Source: Bdellovibrionales bacterium GWA2_49_15 (GTDB lineage: Bacteria; Bdellovibrionota; Bacteriovoracia; Bacteriovoracales; Bacteriovoracaceae). Taken from it: a stretch of DNA of 64,000 nt. Made by a program: the position numbers and the translations under genes. Of the stretch, positions 53,813 to 61,309 are shown in pieces. The stretch spans positions 116,050 through 180,049 of the forward strand of contig MEPP01000027.1 of NCBI GenBank assembly GCA_001769855.1. The letters run 5' to 3'. The first letter of the stretch is position 1, and the number at the start of each line of letters is the position of its first letter. The notes below the pieces were generated by a model that ran no database searches, was not told the DNA's origin, and was given only the letters and a program-made list of their open reading frames with translations.

Positions 53813-54096
53813 AGGTTTTCCGAAGTTTTCAAAAGGCTTATTATTTTCCCGACGATTTTTTCTGGGTTGTGCTGACTGAAGGTGCAGCCACAGCTCGGAC
53901 CTTGTAACTGCTCGCCCCACACGAGTTGTCCTTTGACCAAAAGGGAAGGGGATGACAGCCATCTCAGGGAACTTGATTCAGCAAGCTGATTTTGATTGGC
54001 TTCATGAAAGGAAATCCCTTGTTTTTTTAACTCCTGACGAAGCCCTTCCACATTGGGACATCCCTCAAAATAGACCAGCGTAACATGGGTTTGCAT
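53809..54096 (-). CDS. Small thioredoxin-like protein
   Basis: The 95-residue protein starts [20 protein letters not shown], a thioredoxin-like beta strand followed by a CPN helix start with a single Cys, and continues with a [14 protein letters not shown] strand and PSCGCTF near the end. This pattern is found in small thioredoxin-like proteins encoded near metal or redox genes. There is no signal peptide, so it is cytoplasmic. It is the first gene of the transport operon and is coupled to the ATPase; why is not clear. Confidence 0.65.
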   Translation of the reverse strand: MQTHVTLVYFEGCPNVEGLRQELKKQGISFHEANQNQLAESSSLRWLSSPSLLVKGQLVWGEQLQGPSCGCTFSQHNPEKIVGKIISLLKTSENL

Positions 54097-54250
54097 CCGA
54101 ATCCTCGAGTGGTGAAGTCGGGCACCATTATCCTCATTGATTCGGGTGAGTTCAAGAAATTAATTTGTTGATCAGGCCAATGATATCTCTCATGTGCTCG
54201 GGGGAAGACGCGAGAGGTCAAGAGGGAATTTTAGCTTCAGGTAGAGTGGT

Positions 54251-55360
54251 TTAATTGTCCGAGCAGCAGCGGGTGCCCTGCTGATAAAAAAAGTGGCCTT
54301 CGCTGTGGGCGACGGTGGCCGGGCGGCATCGCGCGCGCACTGGGCCCCAGTAGCCGCCTTTTTGAGCGCCGTGATACTTGCCCCCGGAGATTCGGTTGTT
54401 GGTCCATTCGTCGATATTTCCGGTGAGATCGTAGATTCCCGAAGCGCTCTTGCACGCTGCTCGTGAGCCACTTGGTTCTCCCGCCCAAAGGGCATCGAGG
54501 ATTTCTGCCGCCTCAGGTGAGAAGCGCTTGCGTTCAAGGATTAGGGAGAGGGCCACCTGAATTTGGTAAGCCGATGCGTTGGCAAGTGACGCGAGGGCGG
54601 CGATTTGCTTTTGTAAGTCGCGGAAAAATTCAGAATCAATACACTGCTCTCCGCCGTTTGAGCTCCAGGGTGGGTCTCCATGGGATTGGGCATAGGCCGC
54701 CAGTCGCTCGCGCTCTTTGCGGATTTTTTTAAGCGCTCCCGCAAAGCTGACGTAGTCTTTACTGTCGGCATTACATTGGCTTGATCGCTCATACCCATAA
54801 GGGTAGGGAAGGGCCTCTTCACCTTCACAGGCAAAGGTCCACTCTTCATCGCTGCACAGGCGTTTGCCCTTGGCCCTGCACAAGGCCGTGGCCTCGGGAA
54901 AGGTCATCATGATGATGGGATTGGCCCCTTTCTGATTGGGATACTCAAACCGGTCCATGCAGAAGGCCATTCTTCTGCGAGGCAGTTTTTGTAGCTTTTG
55001 TCTGAGGGCGGCGGCATCGAAGCGGGCGCAACGCTTTGGAAAGGTGTTGGAAATCCAGGAGGTGCAGGCCAGGTCCTGGAGGGCGCCCACCTCGTCACTG
55101 TCAGCGCCCGTACTGCGACTGACCACCATATTGCCCTGGACTCGGACCATGCCGGGACTTTGGCAACTTCCTCGGTTTCCTTCCCGGCGGTCAGTTTCTT
55201 CTGGCGTTTCTACCGGACCAGCGCTTTTTTTCTGCCAGTGTTTTCCTTCCACTAGGGTCCAGCGGTCTGCAGGCGGGATTGGTGGGGGCGTCTGGGCGTA
55301 GGTCGCGAGGGTCAAGGGCCCAAGGATAAGATAGATTAACAATGGTATTTTCAAATCCAC
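54251..55360 (-). CDS. Secreted formylglycine-synthase-like (SUMF1/FGE) domain protein
   Basis: The 369-residue protein has a signal peptide (ending ATYAQT) and elements of the FGE-sulfatase fold: CMDRFEYPN, FPEATALCRAKGKRLCSDEEWTFACEG, and GIYDLTGNIDEWTNN. A normal domain has about 260 residues; here a helical insert of about 100 residues (about 200-290) splits it. Many bacterial members lack formylglycine-generating activity and act as binding or scaffold proteins. No sulfatase gene is seen nearby, so enzyme activity is doubtful. Confidence 0.8.
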   Translation of the reverse strand: MDLKIPLLIYLILGPLTLATYAQTPPPIPPADRWTLVEGKHWQKKSAGPVETPEETDRREGNRGSCQSPGMVRVQGNMVVSRSTGADSDEVGALQDLACTSWISNTFPKRCARFDAAALRQKLQKLPRRRMAFCMDRFEYPNQKGANPIIMMTFPEATALCRAKGKRLCSDEEWTFACEGEEALPYPYGYERSSQCNADSKDYVSFAGALKKIRKERERLAAYAQSHGDPPWSSNGGEQCIDSEFFRDLQKQIAALASLANASAYQIQVALSLILERKRFSPEAAEILDALWAGEPSGSRAACKSASGIYDLTGNIDEWTNNRISGGKYHGAQKGGYWGPVRARCRPATVAHSEGHFFYQQGTRCCSDN

Positions 55361-55556
55361 AAAATATTTTAACCTGATTCGGAATGTGTCGGTAGGAGGC
55401 AGATAAGTTGAGAAGGCAGTAGAGCATTGCTTTCATTTGAAAACCATTCCGCCGGAAGTGCGATGTGTCCAAGGTTGAATTTGGATAGGTAAAACGGGAT
55501 TAAAAACGTCAGGTAAGGAAGACGACATTTCAGACGTTTTTTTTGAAGAAAGAAAA
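55361..55556. other. Intergenic region with left copy of a repeated element
   Basis: No gene was found. The stretch 55450-55582 (into the end of the toxin gene) resembles 57687-57797, see the repeat entry. Confidence 0.5.
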
Positions 55557-55892
55557 CTAGAGTGAAAGGACGTTGCGAAGTTTTTCGTCCACGTCTTTCA
55601 TGACAGTGTTTGAGAGTCGGCCTTTGTTACTCTTGAGCATGGCCTTTTCAATAGTATAAAGAGAGCCACAGCGGATAATGGTGTCCTTCTTTAATTTGAT
55701 CACCACATCTTCATTGGCGTTAACCGGCTTTACATTGTTGTCCGTGCGGTGAAGCCCTGTTAACTTTACCACCACGACATCGAGTAAATTTTTGGCCCGA
55801 TTTCTGTATGCATTGCTCACGATCAAAACGGGGCGCTCTTTTTTACCAGGATCGGCAGGCCAAACGGCGTACCAAATTTCTCCGCGTTCCAT
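55557..55892 (-). CDS. MazF/PemK-family endoribonuclease toxin
   Basis: The 111-residue protein starts MERGEIWYAVWPADPGKKERPVLIVS, the hallmark of the PemK/MazF family, which cut mRNA at specific short sequences. The conserved Arg is in KERPVLIVS, and CGSLYTIEKAML is the second conserved region. Its start shares a base with the stop of the antitoxin gene, so the two are coupled, antitoxin first. Confidence 0.92.
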   Translation of the reverse strand: MERGEIWYAVWPADPGKKERPVLIVSNAYRNRAKNLLDVVVVKLTGLHRTDNNVKPVNANEDVVIKLKKDTIIRCGSLYTIEKAMLKSNKGRLSNTVMKDVDEKLRNVLSL

Positions 55893-56182
55893 TAGATCAA
55901 ATCCTGGTCAGAACCGTCTTCATCTTCGGCGCGAGTAAAAAGGCCTTGTGACATTATCATCGTGGCCGAAATACCACGTTTATCTCTTTCTCGTTTTGGG
56001 GCGAGAGAAAGCTCCTGGTCATAGCGTTCGTACTCGATTTTAATTTTTTCTTCGCGTTCTTTTTCCAGACCTTTCAAAATGAGTTCATTAACTCTGTCGC
56101 TCAGTTTTTTCACCGGCGCATCCTTTAAGACGGCCTCAACTTCGGGGGCAGGGTAAAAAGTGCGCTTTAATGCATTTGTCAT
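55892..56182 (-). CDS. Antitoxin of the MazF/PemK-like pair
   Basis: The 96-residue protein has a central helix pair KLSDRVNELILKGLEKEREE of the ribbon-helix-helix antitoxin type and an acidic, flexible C-terminus (AEDEDGSDQD) of the sort that binds toxin. The start at 56182 has GAGGT upstream; an ATG-free extension to 56215 is unlikely. It probably represses its own promoter, with a palindrome at 56321 as one possible site. Confidence 0.8.
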   Translation of the reverse strand: MTNALKRTFYPAPEVEAVLKDAPVKKLSDRVNELILKGLEKEREEKIKIEYERYDQELSLAPKRERDKRGISATMIMSQGLFTRAEDEDGSDQDLI

Positions 56183-56320
56183 ATGGACCTCGATAGCTCC
56201 ATTGTAATCTACCACAAGTAGCTATTTATGTCTAGCATAGAGGTTTGTTATATGTAATTTCAGCATATTACGTAATAATGTCAGGATTTGCACTTAAGAG
56301 CGAGTTATTTGGATACATCA

Positions 56321-56344
56321 ATTCACGATTCATGAATCGTGAAT
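56321..56344. promoter_or_regulatory. Perfect 24-bp palindrome between two divergent toxin-antitoxin-like loci
   Basis: The half-site is ATTCACGATTCA, followed directly by its exact complement. A second hairpin (AATGCT, six bases, AGCATT) follows at 56345-56362. The palindrome lies about in the middle of the 292-base gap between the antitoxin start (56182) and the DUF6036 gene start (56475), so it could control either or both. Confidence 0.65.
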
Positions 56345-56474
56345 AATGCTTTAGGGAGCATTCACTCGTTCAAAACTTGAATAAAAATGCTAAAGAATAC
56401 TTGTAACTAGCCGATATAATTGGCATTGTTTACATTTAAGAATAATGTGATATAGTAAATACAAGGAATTAAAG

Positions 56475-57017
56475 ATGAAGCGAGAAGATATTAACCAGCT
56501 CCTACAAAGATTGAATGAAAAACTCTCTGATGAGGGAGTGACTCGTGAGTTGGTCGTTTGTGGCGGGGCCGCTCTACTGCTTTCTAACTATGAACGTGAA
56601 GAGACCATGGATGTCGATATGCTTCGTCCGGATAAAGACGAGGTATTACAGCGACTGTCGAAGTTGGTTGCTGAGGAAACGGGCATTGCTCGTCCTGACT
56701 GGCTGAATTCCCATAGCTCTGTTTTTTTCCGCGAGAATCCTTTGCCTAAAGGTTGGGAGGGGAGGCTTAGATCGGGATTTCGTGCATCCCATTTGGAAGT
56801 AAAGGTGTTGGCCCCAAAAGATATTCTCTTTACAAAAATCTGTGCCCACATTGATCGTGAAATGGACGAGCAAGACATAAAAGTATTGGCACCGACAAAG
56901 GAAATTTTTGAAGAGGCCGTTCTCCAAGTTACGCGGCTTCCTCAATACCGAAGTGAAATGACAACTGTGAGCTTAGATGTTCTTCGACTTAAATTAGGAT
57001 TTGCTGACGATGAATAA
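56475..57017 (+). CDS. DUF6036-type nucleotidyltransferase-like protein
   Basis: The 180-residue protein has the remnants of a nucleotidyltransferase site: ELVVCGGAALLLSNYERE followed by TMDVDMLRP, where GG and D-x-D lie at the expected distance, and KVLAPKDILFTKICA downstream. This pattern is known for DUF6036 and relatives of AbiEii and MNT toxins, which modify tRNA or other targets. It is coupled by an 8-base overlap to an unknown gene, as toxin and antitoxin often are. AAGGAATT is the likely ribosome binding site. Confidence 0.78.
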   Translation: MKREDINQLLQRLNEKLSDEGVTRELVVCGGAALLLSNYEREETMDVDMLRPDKDEVLQRLSKLVAEETGIARPDWLNSHSSVFFRENPLPKGWEGRLRSGFRASHLEVKVLAPKDILFTKICAHIDREMDEQDIKVLAPTKEIFEEAVLQVTRLPQYRSEMTTVSLDVLRLKLGFADDE

Positions 57018-57663
57018 GACCGACCCATACACACTCCTGGCATCTCTCGGAGTCTCTTTTAGAAGAGAGCTGGACTTTTCTTTTTGTCCGGAGGAATGCC
57101 TTGTTGCTCTGATTGAAGAACACAATATTGTCGAGGATAGGCGACTTTTGTCTTTAACTATCCTGGCCTTTGAGCAGATTCAAGACATCCTCCGGCCTGA
57201 TCTCCTTACTCATCTGGCAGAAAGGCTGACTCCAAGAAGTCGCTCAGTCCTTGGAGGAATTATCTTTCGAGGGCATCTCAATAATCCGGCCCGCTGGAAG
57301 GGATTCCATCGTTATCTCATCAGACATTGTGGAAAGCAGATTGTAATAGGAACACCCAGGCTGCTGGAAGTTCGTGGTAAGGACGAGCATTTTTTATCGT
57401 TTGGAGTCGCCATTACTCCTGTTGCCAGGTCTGATGAAAAAAAACTCGTCCAAGCAAGATGGCTCTTAAAAAACAATCCTTGGTTAACGAGTCGTATTCT
57501 TTTTGGGCCAAGCAGTCGCGCTGATATTGTGACGATAAGAAAAAAATTTTATGAGTCGAATCCCAACCGGATCGCGAAGAGATTTAATTGTTCAGTACCG
57601 TCGATAACCAAAATATGGAATGAGATCATCTTGGCGCAGACCTTGGGCCTAGAGGTTGGGTGA
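57010..57663 (+). CDS. Unknown partner of the DUF6036 protein, helix-turn-helix-like C-terminus
   Basis: The 217-residue protein has no signal peptide. The C-terminal segment NRIAKRFNCSVPSITKIWNEI is a probable helix-turn-helix; the middle (VLGGIIFRGHLNNPARWKGFHRYLI) has no recognised motif. Starting inside the DUF6036 gene, it is translated with it. A DNA-binding protein beside a nucleotidyltransferase suggests a self-regulated defence or toxin-antitoxin pair, with this as the antitoxin; that is inference only. Confidence 0.65.
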   Translation: MNKTDPYTLLASLGVSFRRELDFSFCPEECLVALIEEHNIVEDRRLLSLTILAFEQIQDILRPDLLTHLAERLTPRSRSVLGGIIFRGHLNNPARWKGFHRYLIRHCGKQIVIGTPRLLEVRGKDEHFLSFGVAITPVARSDEKKLVQARWLLKNNPWLTSRILFGPSSRADIVTIRKKFYESNPNRIAKRFNCSVPSITKIWNEIILAQTLGLEVG

Positions 57664-57795
57664 ATGGCCTCGAAATTAATTTCCGCTGGGGAAGTGCGGT
57701 GTGTCTAGGATTTAAAATGGAGGATTCATAGGGAACTTCCATCTAACCTGCACTTGACCATACTTTAAGCACGGTCAAGCAAGGACGTTGCGAAG

Positions 57796-58956
57796 TTATG
57801 CCAGAATTTTTCCGGCCCAAAGTTGCTGAAGAAAATCACTCCAGCGAAGAATCTCAATTCTATCAACTTTGCGTGATACAGGTTCCAAACAGACCATAAG
57901 GTGTCGGCGCATGGGGGCCTCTTCTGCGATAGCGCGCAAAGAGCGCAGATCCCGTTCTGCGATAATCTTCTTGGCCTTCACTTCAATTGCGATTTCATCG
58001 TTGAGGATGAAATCGACTTCAAATCCTGAGGTCGAGCGCCAGTAGGTTAATTCATCCACAGCTCCGCGTAGATCAACCCATGTGCGTAACTCGTGGTGCA
58101 TCCACGACTCAAAGGCATCGCCGTATTCTGGATTACCAGGGGCCAGACTTTTTCGGCCCTGCAAGGCGTGGGCGATCCCGTTGTCGAATAGATATATCTT
58201 TGGCGTTTGGATGGCCTTCCGAGTTTTTCCATGCCTCCACGGTTGGAGGAGTGAAGCGAGCAGAGTATCTTCGAGGACCTGATAGTAATTAATCACAGTT
58301 GATTTTGATACCTGCGCATCGCTTGCAACAGAGGCGAAGTTGATCATCTTGCCATGCCCAAGCGCCGCCACCTCTAAAAAGCGACTGAACGCTGGCAAAT
58401 TTCGGGTTACTCCCTCTGCCGCAATTTCCTGTGTTAGATAATCTCCGATGTAGGCGCGGAGGTCTTCATAAGGTGAATCCGAAAATACCACAGGTGGCAT
58501 AAGGCCAAAACAAAGTGCCTCATTTAACCGGAAGCTGTCACCGAGTTCGGCCCAGACGAAGGGATGCATTCTTCTCGATCGGGCCCGTCCTCCGAGCATA
58601 TTCACTCCCGTCCGCTTGAGTTTGCGGGCGCTGGAACCGGTGAGCACGAAGCGAACTTTTCGACGCTCTATTAACCAATGAACCTCATCTAGGAGGTTCG
58701 GCAGTTTTTGGATCTCATCAATAACCACCACCTGCGAAGCATCTTTGATCTCTTCTCGTAATAGTTGCGGGGCCGCACTGTATCGCAGGAAAGTATCACT
58801 TTCGAGTAGGTCAATCTTATGAGCGTCTGGAAACTGTTGTTGTAACCAAGTGCTTTTACCTGTTTGCCGGGGGCCAAAGAGAAAACAGGACTTGCGCTCA
58901 AGAATAGGGCGAAGATCAAGCTTCCTCGAAATAATAGTATTTCTGTCATATTTCAT
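57796..58956 (-). CDS. AAA-family ATPase with DUF4143 C-terminal domain
   Basis: The 386-residue protein has Walker A FGPRQTGKST near residue 28, Walker B VVVIDEIQKLPN near residue 75, and a sensor VLTGSSARKLKR. The C-terminal half has the DUF4143 pattern GFEVDFIL followed by AIEVKAKK, a nuclease-like D-x-E-x-K arrangement. Members are widespread and often on mobile elements, with unclear function. A 30-base palindrome lies 25 bases before the start. Confidence 0.88.
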   Translation of the reverse strand: MKYDRNTIISRKLDLRPILERKSCFLFGPRQTGKSTWLQQQFPDAHKIDLLESDTFLRYSAAPQLLREEIKDASQVVVIDEIQKLPNLLDEVHWLIERRKVRFVLTGSSARKLKRTGVNMLGGRARSRRMHPFVWAELGDSFRLNEALCFGLMPPVVFSDSPYEDLRAYIGDYLTQEIAAEGVTRNLPAFSRFLEVAALGHGKMINFASVASDAQVSKSTVINYYQVLEDTLLASLLQPWRHGKTRKAIQTPKIYLFDNGIAHALQGRKSLAPGNPEYGDAFESWMHHELRTWVDLRGAVDELTYWRSTSGFEVDFILNDEIAIEVKAKKIIAERDLRSLRAIAEEAPMRRHLMVCLEPVSRKVDRIEILRWSDFLQQLWAGKILA

Positions 58957-58980
58957 TTTTTTACTCTCTCTGCCTAGCTA

Positions 58981-59010
58981 AGTTGTTCTTTATCATGATA
59001 AACGACAACT
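58981..59010. promoter_or_regulatory. 30-bp palindrome in front of the DUF4143 ATPase gene
   Basis: Half-sites AGTTGTTCTTTATCA and TGATAAACGACAACT pair at 13 of 15 positions; the inner 14 bases (TTTATCATGATAAA) are perfect. It ends 25 bases upstream of the minus-strand start codon and is a likely operator. The inner TGATAA also occurs in the operator of the neighbouring DUF6088 gene. Confidence 0.6.
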
Positions 59011-59045
59011 CAGTTGGATGCAAGAGTTTGAATCTATCCTTAGCT

Positions 59046-59762
59046 TCATACAAAGTTCCAATCCTTTTTCTTTGGAAGAACTTCGTCCGAAAAACCAATT
59101 TTAAAAACAGTCAAAGGAGTTAGCGTTTCCTTCAACAAGCTGGCCTTAGGATTTTTAAATTCATCCATGATCGCCCCAAGGGTTGCCCTAACATAGGGTC
59201 GATAATACTTGGTCGCATAATCAATTATTTTAGAAATCTGATTTTCATCCAATTTTCTTATTTTTGCCTTAATTTTATCAATTGAGTCATCAATGGTTGT
59301 ATCCATGATTGTCCGGATGTCCTTAATGGCATCCAAAAGTTGCAGAAGATAAACATCTTCTTTAATGATAGGAAATTTCGCTTGCACATAGCGAACTTTG
59401 ATTTTTCCAAGCTGCGCTTTGCGGGGAAATTTATTGCCAACGACAGTGATTCTGTTGGCCACTTGAGTAGTTAATCCAAGAGCATTATATACGGAAGGCC
59501 CAGTGATATAGCCGCCCGTTTCTTTCATAATGGATTCGAGAATTGCCGATTCAGAGGGGCCGATACTGCCAAATTTTGTTTCTTCTGGAACGTAGTATTT
59601 GCCCTTTCCAATCCTTTTTAAGGTGCCGGCCTTAACAAGGCGACTTAAAAATAAGGCAACGGCTTGAGTGTTTGAAATATCCTCAAAGTCGCTATAAGCG
59701 ATGACCTTTCCAACTTGGAAGGAATCAATCCGATTTTTAACCTGTGAAGCAATCGTGCTCAT
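59046..59762 (-). CDS. DUF6088 / AbiEi-like antitoxin
   Basis: The 238-residue protein has an N-terminal winged helix (about 1-60: SDFEDISNTQAVALFLSRLVKAGTLKRIGKGKYYV) and the continuation with GGYITGPSVYNALGLTTQVANRITV seen in the AbiEi-like antitoxins of the AbiE type. Such proteins repress their operon and neutralise a nucleotidyltransferase toxin encoded directly downstream. No such toxin follows here; the next gene is the DUF4143 ATPase after 89 bases and with its own palindrome. So the antitoxin is orphaned, or the DUF6036 protein 2 kb away is a different system. Confidence 0.8.
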   Translation of the reverse strand: MSTIASQVKNRIDSFQVGKVIAYSDFEDISNTQAVALFLSRLVKAGTLKRIGKGKYYVPEETKFGSIGPSESAILESIMKETGGYITGPSVYNALGLTTQVANRITVVGNKFPRKAQLGKIKVRYVQAKFPIIKEDVYLLQLLDAIKDIRTIMDTTIDDSIDKIKAKIRKLDENQISKIIDYATKYYRPYVRATLGAIMDEFKNPKASLLKETLTPLTVFKIGFSDEVLPKKKDWNFV

Positions 59763-59764
59763 AA

Positions 59765-59826
59765 AGACCTCAGGTCTACTTTATCGAAAAATGATAAGTT
59801 ATTCAATAGAAAAACTTATCATTTTT
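59765..59826. promoter_or_regulatory. Operator-like inverted repeats in front of the DUF6088 gene
   Basis: Two structures are present. AAAAATGATAAGTT (59787-59800) and AACTTATCATTTTT (59813-59826) are perfect 14-base arms separated by 12 bases. Closer to the start, AGACCT and AGGTCT (59765-59777) form a small dyad that contains the ribosome binding site of the DUF6088 gene. The long repeat is likely the site for autorepression; the T-run on the far side could also terminate transcription coming from the other strand. Confidence 0.6.
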
Positions 59827-59851
59827 AACGTTGTTAAATAGTTTCAGGTAT

Positions 59852-60130
59852 TTAGATGATAGTCTCTTTAATTCTCGCCTCGTTTGGCATCAAAGAGATT
59901 AATGACATTTCCACCAAAGGAAATGTCGCTGGGAACGAACTCCAAGCAATTAGTTGCCCCTTCATGTCCACTCCTGCCGGCCTTAAGTAGATGTCCATGG
60001 TGGAGGACTTTTTGCAACCACCAATTTTCATTACCACAGGGGCGGGAACACCATTGGCCAACATTTGAGTGGCAAAACAGGCCCTGAGAGCACCTCCAGG
60101 TGCAGACCTTGTATGACCATTTTCAGGATT
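59852..60130 (-). pseudogene. C-terminal remnant of a tyrosine recombinase (integrase)
   Basis: The frame reads GGALRACFATQMLANGVPAPVV, then MKIGGCKKSSTMDIYLRPAG, the box II region of phage-type integrases: the Arg of H-x-x-R (the His replaced by Gly), the GG turn, and the nucleophile Tyr in MDIYLR. The frame is closed by a stop at 60131-60133 just upstream, and the rest of the recombinase is missing, replaced by the transposase gene. The C-terminal tail after KGQLIAW is unusual. It marks the decayed integration module of a mobile element. Confidence 0.75.
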
Positions 60131-60140
60131 TCATCGCCAC

Positions 60141-61250
60141 TCAACAATTGAAAAGGCAGAAGTTCTTATTGATTGTTTTTCGTCTAGAAGCAAAGTCTAA
60201 ATGCTGCTCGGCCAATTTACTTTTCCATTGGGAAAGTGAAATTTCGCCAGCGTGCAACTCGAAAGGAGTCAGGCCATGTAATCCGTGGCGCGGGATTTGG
60301 GTATTATATCGCTCAAAGAAATTATTAATTTTCGCTTGGGCCTCTGCAAAGTTTGGCAAGGGACACTTATAAAGTGAGTATTGCTTCAAGCTTCTGAAGA
60401 ATGCCTCAATCATGGAATTTGAATAATCGATATCGACTTGCGCGACCTCATGCTGAAGACTTGTTTGTGGCAAATAGGTGGCGACGTTTTCATTAAGGTT
60501 TTCGGTCCCGCTATCGCTAATCAGGCGGCAGGCCCCATTGATCGAGCTGTTGGCGTAGGCCTCTTTAATGAGGCCTTGGGTTTGATTGCCACTGATGCTA
60601 GTGAAAACACTCCACGCCAGAATATAGCGTGAGCAGTTATCGATGATTGCTTGAATATAAACTCTTGAGCGATCCTCCAAACGAATTTGCGTGACATCGA
60701 TATGCCAGATTTGGTTTGGTTCCGATGCCCGTATGCCTTGTTTCTTGGGCCTCGACCATTTTCTTTTAGGTATTTCAGTGATCATGTTGTGTCGCTTGAT
60801 ATACTTAAACCAGGTTGTAAGTGAGTAGTTTGCCTTTCCATTCCTGCGTCCATACCAATACAAGGAGGTGAGTGACATCTCCTGCAACTCTGGATCATGC
60901 AGCAGCGTACGTATGTCTTGAATTTCGGCAAAGGTCAGTTGCAACGGGCGCGATTTTGGACAGCTGGGCAAATCACGCAGGCAAATTTTCTTCGTTTGTT
61001 TTTTGAGCCAAGCATAATAGCGGGCCTTGCTAAGGGAGATTAATGCCAATTTGTTCTCCATGGAGAGGCCAAAATCAATTTTGAGAAAATTTATTAACTT
61101 CTGCTTTTCCTCATGGGTAGGCAGGCGTTTAAAGCTGAGATGAAACGGAAAGCTTTTAACAAACGACTGTAAAAAATTAATTGACGCCTGCTGCGCCTCC
61201 AACGTTTTCCTAATTTTTTTTGGGCAAGAGTAATCGTGACCTATTTTCAT
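60141..61250 (-). CDS. DDE-type transposase/integrase with rve core
   Basis: The 369-residue protein has an N-terminal HTH-like part and an integrase core with D185 (WHIDVTQI), D246 (ISDSGTEN) and E282 (NSMIEAFFRSLK); the 35-residue gap between the last two is the D35E signature of retroviral-type and IS3-type enzymes. The region after it (FFERYNTQIPRHGLHGLTPFELH) fits IS3/IS481 elements. I found no clear terminal inverted repeats, so the limits of the element are unknown. It lies between the broken recombinase and the VirB4 gene, and probably caused the truncation. Confidence 0.88.
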   Translation of the reverse strand: MKIGHDYSCPKKIRKTLEAQQASINFLQSFVKSFPFHLSFKRLPTHEEKQKLINFLKIDFGLSMENKLALISLSKARYYAWLKKQTKKICLRDLPSCPKSRPLQLTFAEIQDIRTLLHDPELQEMSLTSLYWYGRRNGKANYSLTTWFKYIKRHNMITEIPKRKWSRPKKQGIRASEPNQIWHIDVTQIRLEDRSRVYIQAIIDNCSRYILAWSVFTSISGNQTQGLIKEAYANSSINGACRLISDSGTENLNENVATYLPQTSLQHEVAQVDIDYSNSMIEAFFRSLKQYSLYKCPLPNFAEAQAKINNFFERYNTQIPRHGLHGLTPFELHAGEISLSQWKSKLAEQHLDFASRRKTINKNFCLFNC

Positions 61251-61309
61251 AAGTAACTCCTTTTGGATAATGCTGCGATTGTTTTATTTAACTGGTTGGA
61301 ATCACGGGG

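Larger units (their letters stand above)
55450..57797. repeat. Imperfect direct repeats flanking the toxin-antitoxin loci
   Basis: Two matching parts recur in the same order. GGAAGTGCGATGTGTCCAAGG near 55455 matches GGAAGTGCGGTGTGTCTAGG near 57693, and AAGGACGTTGCGAAGTT occurs exactly at 55566-55582 and 57781-57797. The DNA between the two parts differs. The first copy runs into the 3' end of the mazF-like gene and the second into the 3' end of the DUF4143 ATPase gene. The repeats enclose the MazF pair and the DUF6036 pair, as would a recombined or duplicated cassette edge. Confidence 0.55.

Noticed and set aside
53135..53962. ATPase of 275 residues
   Set aside because: The extra 50 residues overlap the thioredoxin-like gene and do not match the ABC family; 53812 is the normal start.
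59852..60064. Functional 70-residue protein
   Set aside because: It is the tail of a tyrosine recombinase with a stop upstream and the remaining domain missing.
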